From: Planctomycetaceae bacterium
GTDB lineage: Bacteria > Planctomycetota > Planctomycetia > Pirellulales > Pirellulaceae
Direction: 5' to 3'
Length of the DNA: 5,462 bases
NCBI GenBank assembly: GCA_003455945.1
Contig: DMPQ01000249.1
Coordinates: forward strand, 1,287 to 6,748
Part shown: positions 1 through 5,254 of the stretch, in pieces
Numbering within the stretch: the stretch's first letter is position 1
Layout: each line of letters begins with the position of its first letter
The notes under the pieces: generated by a model
The model's input: the letters and a program-made list of their open reading frames with translations, nothing else
What the model was told of the DNA's origin: nothing
The model's database searches: none
Translations under genes and position numbers: made by a program

Positions 1-125
1 TTGGCCGGCAGCTTCACCAGCTGCCAATCGACCTGAAACGCCCCCGGTTCGCGTCGCCAGTTCAGCAGCACGACGATCGTGACGACCAGCGCCAGCAGAG
101 CGGTGATGATCGTGGCCGTTCTCAT
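1..125 (-). CDS. N-terminus of a membrane-anchored protein, unknown function (partial)
   Basis: This is the 5' part of a minus-strand gene starting at ATG 125-123 and cut by the window edge after 41 full codons. Residues 4-22 form one uninterrupted hydrophobic segment (TIITALLALVVTIVVLLNW), preceded by Arg2. It reads as a signal anchor or uncleaved signal peptide, since no A-x-A cleavage site is visible. The next residues (RREPGAFQVDWQLVKLPA) are soluble and, if the segment is an N-in anchor, would lie outside the cytoplasmic membrane. A weak purine-rich GAGAG sits 9 nt before the ATG. The gene lies 121 bp downstream of another minus-strand membrane-protein gene and may share its transcript. 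The visible part is too short to name a family. The plus-strand reading through this stretch is an Arg/Gln-rich antisense frame and less credible. Confidence 0.7.
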   Translation of the reverse strand, partial: MRTATIITALLALVVTIVVLLNWRREPGAFQVDWQLVKLPA

Positions 126-159
126 CGGACAGGTCTCTCGAAAAGGGAGCGAGCAAGGT

Positions 160-182
160 GCGGGAGCGGGAGCGGGAGCGGG
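160..182. repeat. GCGGGA hexamer tandem repeat, about 3.8 copies
   Basis: The hexamer GCGGGA occurs three times in a row from 160 to 177, followed by GCGGG at 178-182. It lies in the non-coding gap (126-246) between the two minus-strand genes. The rest of that gap shows no gene and no convincing hairpin plus T-run terminator. A short microsatellite like this may vary in copy number, and nothing indicates a regulatory role. Confidence 0.85.
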
Positions 183-246
183 CCCATTGCGACTCGGTTG
201 CGCGACGGCAGATCAGGGTCAACGGGCAAGCGTCAGGTCATCGGGA

Positions 247-969
247 TCAGGGAAGGATCGTGCCGCGCATCGCCCCTTGAACCAGGAGCTCGACGACCGA
301 GACGAAGAGGACTTCGAAGAGCGCCAGCGAAGCGAGCGACGGCAGGAGCGTGATCGGATGAGCCCACCCGCGCCCCATCGCAACGAACGTCAGCAACAGC
401 CAGCCGAACGCGGCAAAGAGATCGACGTTTCCCGCGAGCGACCAGACCGGGCCGGGGATCGGTCCCGGAACGAGCAGCAGTCGAAGGGTCGAATCGAAGT
501 CGACGTTCCCCAGCAGACTCGCGATCCAGGAGGCGAGCGGACCGATCAGCCAACACCCTTGCGCGACGGCGGCCCAGGCGAACGACAAGGCGAACTTCGG
601 CGAGCGGCCGGTCATCGCTCCGGCGACGGCGATCGTCGCCGCGATCGCCAACGAACGCCCGACCAGCAGCGTCGGGACCGCAAGCAGGTCGCCGATGCCG
701 AACAGTGCCCGCCAGAAGACGAAGGTGTCGTACTGCAGACGCAACGCTTCGCGAATGGCATCCTCGTCGAACTCCCCCGTCATGCGCGATTCGGTCCGAG
801 CGACTCCCGCCTCGACCGCCACGCCGATCGACTCGTCCCGCGCTCCGGTCAGCCAGATCGACAGCTGCAGGGCCAGGCCGAGCAGGGACCAGACCAACAG
901 CCAGAGTCCGGGCTCGGGAAGCGATTCGCGAGGCGCCTCCACATCGGCACGAGGAACGGCGTGAACCAA
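247..969 (-). CDS. Multi-pass membrane protein, possibly Yip1-like
   Basis: This encodes a predicted 240-residue integral membrane protein of unknown function. Hydrophobic segments lie at about residues 22-40, 83-103, 104-120, 127-152, 181-198 and 206-231. A hydrophilic acidic stretch (about 41-80, with GEFDEDAIREALR) separates the first from the rest. The segment NVDLFAAFGWLLLTFVAMG (181-199) resembles the 'D-L-F-x-x-W-x-x-x-L-x-x-x-G' signature that I associate with Yip1-domain proteins. The preceding part (KFALSFAWAAVAQG, 125-138) also fits that family, but the assignment is only an impression. The first codon is TTG at 969-967, supported by GGGAG 9 nt upstream (983-979). No in-frame ATG or GTG was found close upstream. 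A GTG at 942-940 (Val10) is the alternative start. The downstream neighbour on the same strand also has a membrane anchor. Long overlapping frames on both strands here are G+C artefacts, and only this frame gives a coherent membrane pattern. Confidence 0.78.
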   Translation of the reverse strand: MVHAVPRADVEAPRESLPEPGLWLLVWSLLGLALQLSIWLTGARDESIGVAVEAGVARTESRMTGEFDEDAIREALRLQYDTFVFWRALFGIGDLLAVPTLLVGRSLAIAATIAVAGAMTGRSPKFALSFAWAAVAQGCWLIGPLASWIASLLGNVDFDSTLRLLLVPGPIPGPVWSLAGNVDLFAAFGWLLLTFVAMGRGWAHPITLLPSLASLALFEVLFVSVVELLVQGAMRGTILP

Positions 970-1326
970 GAGAGTCCGCTCCCGGAAGTGATCGCGATGA
1001 GGGGGGGCCGAGGTCGGATCGAGGGGACGAGCAGGGCCGAAATGGGCGGATGATCCCCTCTTTCGCCGACACTCCGGCTCGCATCGGGCGCGAGCCGAAG
1101 GGATCGCGGCGAGGAATCTCGGAGTTGCGTGTCCGACCGACCGAGCATCGTAATTCGAAGCGAATCGGAAATCCCGTCGGTGAGCGGAACTTTCGAGGGA
1201 GGTCGCGAGTCAGTGACGCTCGCACGCTGCCGGTCCGCGAGAGCACGTCACGGGGTGTCCGTTAACTCGACCGAGATTCGATCCGCGCGGGAGATCGCGA
1301 CGGAGCGAGGCCCCTTCGGTTTCCTG

Positions 1327-1355
1327 TTGAACGGGCGGCAGGCTGACCCTACGCT
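1327..1355 (+). promoter_or_regulatory. Possible sigma70-type promoter for the SHD1 gene
   Basis: TTGAAC (1327-1332, four matches to TTGACA) is followed after 17 bp by TACGCT (1350-1355, three matches to TATAAT, including the first T, the A and the last T). Transcription would start near 1362 and leave a leader of about 170 nt before the ATG at 1531. The match is weak and could be chance, and planctomycete promoters are poorly defined. Confidence 0.22.
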
Positions 1356-1430
1356 GAACCCGGGTTGCCGAAAGGTGGCGGTGGAGGGAAGGGGAAGCGT
1401 CGGAAGCTCGGGGGTCTCGGACCATGGCGT

Positions 1431-1497
1431 CGGCCGAATTCGCTCGGCTCGCTCGCCAAGCATCGCCCGGCGCGAACGAACTCGGCCGAATCGCTCG
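1431..1497. repeat. Imperfect direct repeat upstream of the SHD1 gene
   Basis: CGGCCGAATTCGCTCG (1431-1446) recurs as CGGCCGAATCGCTCG (1483-1497), identical except for one deleted T and 52 bp apart. The second copy ends 33 bp before the start codon of the downstream gene. The pair could be tandem binding sites in the leader or promoter, or a remnant of local duplication. No function can be shown from the sequence. Confidence 0.5.
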
Positions 1498-1520
1498 CGT
1501 CCGCTCGAAACGTCAGTGCC

Positions 1521-1524
1521 GGAG
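1521..1524 (+). promoter_or_regulatory. Ribosome binding site GGAG that fixes the SHD1 gene start
   Basis: GGAG lies 6 nt before ATG 1531, a good Shine-Dalgarno spacing. It decides between this start and an open in-frame extension reaching back to 1129. Confidence 0.6.
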
Positions 1525-1530
1525 TCCGTC

Positions 1531-2544
1531 ATGGGAACGAAGATCTTCGCCTCGACCCTCGTCCTGGCACTGCTTTGGACCGCCGCCGCTTCCGGACGCG
1601 AGTGGGTCGACTACGCCGGACGCAAGGTCGAAGGGACCTTCGTCCATTACGAGACCGACACCAAGATGGTCGTCCTGTCGCTCGAGACGGGGCGGACCGG
1701 ACGGTTTCCGTTCACGTCATTCAGCGAGCCGGACCAGCAGTTCATCGTCGATCTGCTGAAGCGGCAAGGAAAGACGGAACTGCCGACCGTCGGCGGTTCG
1801 GGAGCGGTCGCGTCCGGCGGTTCGACCGGCAGTGCGAACGGTTCCGGCAGCCCGCCGATTCCCGCCTCACCTGGCGGCTCGTCCAACCAGAGCGGTGGCT
1901 ACGGACCCGGCGGAAGTTACGGCCCCGGCATGACCGGCGGTCCTGGCATGGCCGGAGGACCGGGAAGCGCCGGCATGTCCGGAAGGACGGGAGCGCCGAG
2001 CAGCCCGCTCGGGGCCGGCGGGAGCTACGGACCGGGAGGGCGAGGGCCGAGCGGTCCGTTCGGGCCCGGCAGCTCGTTCGGACCGGGGAGTTCGTTCGGG
2101 CCGCCGAGCGGATTTCCGGGCGGGAGCGGTTCGTTCGGTCCCCCGTCGACGCCGACTCCTCCGTCGGGCATGTCCGGCGGGCCGGGAGTACCGGGAGGCT
2201 TTCCGTCGTCCCCTCCGGCGACCGTCTTCGGCGGAAGCGGCGGCGCGCCGGCGACGTTCGGCGGCGGCGGACTCGTTCAGGCGCCGGCACCGCCGAGCGG
2301 AACCGTGCCGCTGGGCTCCCTCCCGACCGACTCGCGGACCTACCCGACGCCGACCGGATCCTACGGCAGCTCGGTAACGACGAGCGCGGCCGATTCGGGA
2401 TGGTCGATCACCACGATCGCGCTCGGCGGGATGCTCTGCGTCACCTTCGGGCTCCTCGGCACCCTGGCGTTCGCGATCGTCGTCTACAATTTCTACAAGA
2501 GCGAAACGAAGAAGATGCGGTCGAGTCAGGTCCGCTACCGCTGA
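1531..2544 (+). CDS. Exported SHD1-domain protein with Gly/Pro-rich linker and C-terminal membrane anchor
   Basis: This is a 337-residue envelope protein of unknown role. Residues 1-22 form a signal peptide: Lys4, a hydrophobic core (ASTLVLALLWTAAA) and small residues before Arg23. Residues 23-76 match the SLA1-homology 1 (SHD1) pattern seen in many planctomycete proteins: REWVDYAGRKVEGTF, then MVVLSLETGRTGRFPFTSFS, then EPDQQFIVDLL. Yeast SHD1 binds NPFxD endocytic signals, but its bacterial role is not known to me. From about residue 83 to 285 the chain is Gly/Pro/Ser-rich, with repeated GSYGPG and GSSFGP units and almost no charge. Residues about 292-318 form a transmembrane helix, followed by a basic tail (NFYKSETKKMRSSQVRYR). 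The inferred topology is type I: SHD1 and linker outside the cytoplasmic membrane, tail inside. The start is ATG 1531, with GGAG 6 nt upstream. The next gene follows on the same strand after 136 bp. Confidence 0.9.
   Translation: MGTKIFASTLVLALLWTAAASGREWVDYAGRKVEGTFVHYETDTKMVVLSLETGRTGRFPFTSFSEPDQQFIVDLLKRQGKTELPTVGGSGAVASGGSTGSANGSGSPPIPASPGGSSNQSGGYGPGGSYGPGMTGGPGMAGGPGSAGMSGRTGAPSSPLGAGGSYGPGGRGPSGPFGPGSSFGPGSSFGPPSGFPGGSGSFGPPSTPTPPSGMSGGPGVPGGFPSSPPATVFGGSGGAPATFGGGGLVQAPAPPSGTVPLGSLPTDSRTYPTPTGSYGSSVTTSAADSGWSITTIALGGMLCVTFGLLGTLAFAIVVYNFYKSETKKMRSSQVRYR
1912..2103 (+). repeat. Coding repeats GSYGPG / GSSFGP with synonymous divergence
   Basis: Within the SHD1 protein's linker, six-residue units centred on an aromatic residue recur. 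GSYGPG is encoded at 1912-1929 and 2020-2037, and GSSFGP at 2068-2085 and 2086-2103 in direct tandem. The two GSYGPG copies differ at five bases and the two GSSFGP copies at three, all at third codon positions. The amino-acid unit is therefore kept while the DNA diverges. Confidence 0.85.
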
Positions 2545-2680
2545 GCGGACGGCGTGGCCGGCATGACTCGCGAAGGGAGCGGTCGATGGGGTAACATCCG
2601 TCGGCGGCGTCGGCGAGCCCGTGGTGAGGGCGATCCGCAGCGACGTCGGCAGCGACGCTCTCCCGGGAAACGAGTTCAGG
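2545..2680. other. Gap between the SHD1 gene and the large membrane-protein gene (136 bp)
   Basis: No gene or T-rich terminator is visible. The gap holds short G+C-rich direct repeats: CGTCGGCG at 2599-2606 and 2608-2615, and GCAGCGACG at 2637-2645 and 2649-2657. Co-transcription of the flanking genes is possible but not shown. Confidence 0.5.
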
Positions 2681-4516
2681 ATGAACGATCCCCGTCGATC
2701 GCCCGCTTCTCGGTCGAACGGCCGTCGGCGCGACGTCCTTGTCGGATCGATCGAGACGCTGCTGTTGGCGCTGGCGTTCGCCTTCCACGCCGGTTCGCCC
2801 CCTCCCGACGTCAACGAAGCGCATTACCTCGGCAAGGCGCTGCATTTCTGGGATCGGTCGTGGTGTCGCGGCGATCTCTTTCTCGAGTCGGCCGATGCGC
2901 ATCCGGCGTTCTATCTGACCTTCGGCTGGCTCGGGCCGCTTGTGGGCCTGAGCGGCATGGCGCTCGTCGGTCGAGCGGTCATCTGGACGTCGATCGCCGC
3001 CGGATGGGTTTATCTGTCACGAGCCGTGTCGCCGCGATTTCCGGCCGGACTGTTGTCCGGAATCCTCTGGCTGTTGCTGGTCCATCATGGGCACATGGCA
3101 GGGGAGTGGGTGATCGGCGGGGTCGAGGCCAAGGGGCCGGCGTTCGCGCTTGTCCTGTTCGGTCTGGCTCGCGCGGCGCGGCGCGATTGGCTCACCTGCT
3201 GGTGGTTCTGGGGAGGGGCGGCGGCGTTTCACGTTCTGGTCGGCGGTTGGGTGATGATCGCGGCGCTCCCCGTCGCGTTGCTGATCGAACGCCAGGAGGA
3301 CGACGCACCGGGGCGGACCGGGTGGCGAGCGATCGCGTGGGGGCTCGCCTTCGCGATGCCGCTGGCGCTCGTCGGACTGATCCCCGGGCTGGGCCTCGAA
3401 AAGGGGCTTGATGGCGATGCGCTCGCGCTGGCTCGATCGACCTACGTCTATCTCCGTCTGCCGCATCACCTGGTGATCTCGCAGTTCGATCCGACTCGCA
3501 TCCTCTGGTTCGTCGCTCTGCTGCTGCTCTGGGTGATGGTGCTCGGCGGGGTGCCGACGTCGCGCGCGGCGATGCGCATTCATGCGATCGCGTTCGGTTC
3601 GCTGGCGATCGCCGCGGTCGGCATCGCGCTCGATCGCTATGTGGTGTGGAGCGGCGATCTGACCTTCGGCGCGAACTGGCTCCGCTACTACTGGTTCCGT
3701 TGCTCGGACGTGATGGTTCCGACCGCGATCGCACTGGGAGCGGCGGGAGGGGCTGCGTCGCGGGGAAACGCGACGCCAACGACGTCGAGCGACGGTTCGA
3801 TCAGGGAACGTCACGCCGGTCGAATCGGACTGGCGGTGATCGCGTCGCTGTCGATCTTCGCGCTCTGGGCATCGGCCATGGACCGCCGAGCCGACGGGCG
3901 CCCCGGAGCGGATCGTCAGAGTCTGCCGCGAGGGGAGAATGTCGCGGCGACGCATCAGCTGTTCGACGACTGGAAGCGATTGGGGGCTTGGGTCGATCGC
4001 AATCTCCCCTCCGAAGCGATCGTCATCACGCCGCGCGACCAGCAGACGTTCAAGTGGTATGCGCAGCGGGCCGAGGTGGCCAACCGCAAGGATGTTCCTC
4101 AGGATGCCGCATCGCTGATCGAATGGCTGCGACGCATCGATCGACTGGACGAACAACCGCTGCGCCGCAATCAGGTCGAAGGGGTCGACTTCGGCTTGCT
4201 GATCTACAGCGACGAAACGCTGCGCGAGCTGGGACGCGACTACGGAGCGCGATGGATCGTGGTGCCGCGCTATCAGGTCTATCTGCGCGGCCGAGACAGC
4301 ACGCCGACTCGACTGAAGCGAGTCTTTCCGCCGCCGGATGCCCCGGCAGCGGAACAGCAGAACTACTGGGTGATCCTGTCGCTCGATGCGTCAGACTCGC
4401 GGAACGACGAGGCGGTCCCTGCCGATCGCGATCCGAACGACTCGGTCGATGATCGAGTCGGCGTCGATGAGCGATCGGGAGCCGGCGAGCAAGCGGGCGT
4501 CGACGATTCGCGGTGA
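2681..4516 (+). CDS. Large polytopic membrane protein, resembles planctomycete DUF6798 family
   Basis: This 611-residue protein has about ten hydrophobic segments, near residues 20-37, 76-96, 97-115, 122-138, 152-166, 173-200, 217-237, 272-290, 300-318, 342-358 and 382-400 (some may merge). After the first segment come PPDVNEAHYL (41-50) and LESADAH (68-74), then HHGHMAGEWVIGGVEAKG (135-152) and WGGAAAFHVLVGGW (177-190). These blocks match my memory of the DUF6798 family. Residues about 420-570 form a soluble domain including TPRDQQTFKWYAQRAEV (450-466) and DVPQDAASLIEWLRRI (471-486). Residues 573-611 are a low-complexity acidic tail. The layout, acidic and His residues in the first external loop plus a soluble domain after the last helix, is like GT-C glycosyltransferases. 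A role in transferring a lipid-linked sugar is inference only. I chose ATG 2681; a GTG at 2621 would add 20 polar residues before the Arg-rich N-terminus. It converges with the next gene, 24 bp away. Confidence 0.9.
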   Translation: MNDPRRSPASRSNGRRRDVLVGSIETLLLALAFAFHAGSPPPDVNEAHYLGKALHFWDRSWCRGDLFLESADAHPAFYLTFGWLGPLVGLSGMALVGRAVIWTSIAAGWVYLSRAVSPRFPAGLLSGILWLLLVHHGHMAGEWVIGGVEAKGPAFALVLFGLARAARRDWLTCWWFWGGAAAFHVLVGGWVMIAALPVALLIERQEDDAPGRTGWRAIAWGLAFAMPLALVGLIPGLGLEKGLDGDALALARSTYVYLRLPHHLVISQFDPTRILWFVALLLLWVMVLGGVPTSRAAMRIHAIAFGSLAIAAVGIALDRYVVWSGDLTFGANWLRYYWFRCSDVMVPTAIALGAAGGAASRGNATPTTSSDGSIRERHAGRIGLAVIASLSIFALWASAMDRRADGRPGADRQSLPRGENVAATHQLFDDWKRLGAWVDRNLPSEAIVITPRDQQTFKWYAQRAEVANRKDVPQDAASLIEWLRRIDRLDEQPLRRNQVEGVDFGLLIYSDETLRELGRDYGARWIVVPRYQVYLRGRDSTPTRLKRVFPPPDAPAAEQQNYWVILSLDASDSRNDEAVPADRDPNDSVDDRVGVDERSGAGEQAGVDDSR

Positions 4517-4540
4517 CCACGCGCGACCGACGGATCGGAT

Positions 4541-4966
4541 TCAGTTTCCGAACAGGATCGGCTCGGCGTCGGCCATCACGATCTCGCCGAAGACCAGATT
4601 TCCCTTCCGGTCGAAGCGATAGGGAATCCCGAGTTCGACCGCGGCGGCGTCGGGGGCTTCGAGCGTCAGCAGGATCGACTCGGCCGCCTCGACCGACTGC
4701 GGACCGCTCGAATCGCCGACCTGACAGAAGCCGACGGCACGCAGTCGCTCGCGATGCTCGTCGAGCGTCTCGCGGACCGCCTCGAGCACCGCGTCGACGT
4801 CGATCTCCCCTTCGTCCGGAATCGTATCGCTGGCGTCGACCAGCGAGACGACGTCGTCCAGATCGATCGCGCCGGCGAACGGCAGAAAGGTCTGCTGCTC
4901 CTCGAGCAGACGGCGAGCCAGCGGCAGGAGCGTTTCGACCAGCCGTTCGTAGCGGGCGTCGAGCAT
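4541..4966 (-). CDS. Conserved hypothetical acidic soluble protein, 141 residues
   Basis: The function is unknown. The protein has no signal peptide or membrane segment, is strongly acidic, and is probably cytoplasmic. The order of elements is: an N-terminal helix ([24 protein letters not shown], 1-24 in outline), a strand block [19 protein letters not shown] (27-45), a helix [20 protein letters not shown] (55-74), and strands [27 protein letters not shown], then [18 protein letters not shown] (122-139). This order, with F-x-P-F-x-x-A-I-D, A-x-L-E, P-Y-R and F-G-E near the end, resembles a widespread family of small uncharacterised bacterial proteins that I recall but cannot name. The frame is open back to an ATG at 5038-5036, but the extra 24 residues are Arg/Ala/Ser-rich and unlike the rest, so I chose ATG 4966-4964. 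No strong Shine-Dalgarno precedes either start. It is convergent with the membrane-protein gene and divergent from prfC. Confidence 0.85.
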   Translation of the reverse strand: MLDARYERLVETLLPLARRLLEEQQTFLPFAGAIDLDDVVSLVDASDTIPDEGEIDVDAVLEAVRETLDEHRERLRAVGFCQVGDSSGPQSVEAAESILLTLEAPDAAAVELGIPYRFDRKGNLVFGEIVMADAEPILFGN

Positions 4967-5071
4967 CGATCGGGCCTGGATGGAGAGAAGGGGGGAGAGT
5001 CGAAAGGTCGCCGCCGCCGGATGACGACGCCGACGCATCGTAGAGCGAGCGTCACGCCGGATGCAATCGGT

Positions 5072-5100
5072 CCGGGGATGACAGGTCGGGGCATCCCGGG
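5072..5100. repeat. Inverted repeat / potential stem-loop upstream of prfC
   Basis: CCGGGGATG (5072-5080) faces CATCCCGGG (5092-5100) across an 11-nt loop. Six contiguous pairs (GGGATG with CATCCC) are followed by one G-G mismatch and two further C-G pairs. There is no T-run, so it is not an obvious intrinsic terminator. It lies upstream of the candidate prfC promoter and could be an operator-like site or chance in G+C-rich DNA. Confidence 0.45.
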
Positions 5101-5128
5101 TCCGGCGGGACCGGAGCGGAACGTCCGA

Positions 5129-5157
5129 TTGCCGCCGAACGCCGCAATGTCTATCGT
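5129..5157 (+). promoter_or_regulatory. Possible sigma70-type promoter for prfC
   Basis: TTGCCG (5129-5134, four of six matches to TTGACA) and TATCGT (5152-5157, four of six to TATAAT) are separated by exactly 17 bp. Transcription would begin near 5164, about 90 nt before the prfC ATG. If real, it overlaps the alternative upstream ATG at 5147 and so supports the start at 5255. Confidence 0.35.
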
Positions 5158-5254
5158 GCGGACTCGTTTCGTGGTCGGAGGTGGGGGAGCGGAGCCGTCG
5201 GTGCCGCGACCGGTCCGACCTTCGTCCGGCTCTTCAGGGGTGACCGAACGTTCC

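Larger units (their letters stand above)
970..1530. other. Long divergent intergenic region (561 bp), no convincing gene
   Basis: This separates the minus-strand membrane-protein gene from the plus-strand SHD1 gene and should hold promoters for both. Open frames cross it on both strands, but their translations are Arg/Ser/Pro-rich without hydrophobic or domain patterns. One plus-strand frame reads in-frame into the SHD1 gene from 1129, but the signal peptide and ribosome-binding site at 1531 argue against that extension. Visible details are a run of seven G (1001-1007), a small inverted repeat ATTCG-AAG-CGAAT (1153-1165), a 10-bp palindrome AACCCGGGTT (1357-1366), and an imperfect direct repeat at 1431-1446 and 1483-1497. 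Confidence 0.7.
4967..5254. other. Divergent intergenic region before prfC (288 bp)
   Basis: This separates the start of the minus-strand hypothetical gene from prfC. If the upstream ATG (5036-5038) of the hypothetical gene is used, the region shrinks to about 216 bp. It contains an inverted repeat (5072-5100), a possible plus-strand promoter (5129-5157) and a purine-rich AGGGGTGA (5236-5243) before prfC. No small gene was recognised. Confidence 0.6.

Noticed and set aside
79..1053. Long plus-strand frame of 324 codons at the left end
   Set aside because: Its translation is rich in Arg, Gln, Asp and Gly without domain pattern, and it lies antisense to two minus-strand frames with clear membrane segments. 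It is typical of a G+C-rich shadow frame.
233..1246. Minus-strand frame of 337 codons overlapping the membrane-protein gene
   Set aside because: It is Arg/Ser/Gly-rich with no hydrophobic segments, while the alternative minus frame at 247-969 encodes a coherent six-segment membrane protein.
1129..1530. In-frame N-terminal extension of the SHD1 gene
   Set aside because: The extra 134 residues are Arg/Ser-rich and would bury a good signal peptide. GGAG lies 6 nt before ATG 1531.
1365..2594. Plus-strand frame of 409 codons over the SHD1 gene
   Set aside because: It is an Arg-rich alternative frame. The SHD1 frame has the domain, signal peptide, membrane helix and synonymous repeat divergence.
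1867..2814. Minus-strand frame of 315 codons across the SHD1 and membrane-protein genes
   Set aside because: It is an Arg/Ala-rich antisense translation without recognisable structure, spanning two real genes on the other strand.
3017..4156. Minus-strand frame of 379 codons antisense to the large membrane protein
   Set aside because: It is dominated by Arg, Asp, Gln and Pro, as expected for the antisense of hydrophobic codons in G+C-rich DNA. The plus frame has conserved motifs and membrane segments.
4967..5038. Upstream start for the minus-strand hypothetical protein at ATG 5038
   Set aside because: The added 24 residues ([12 protein letters not shown] onwards) are unlike the rest of the protein, and no ribosome-binding site precedes that ATG. 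It is kept as an alternative only.
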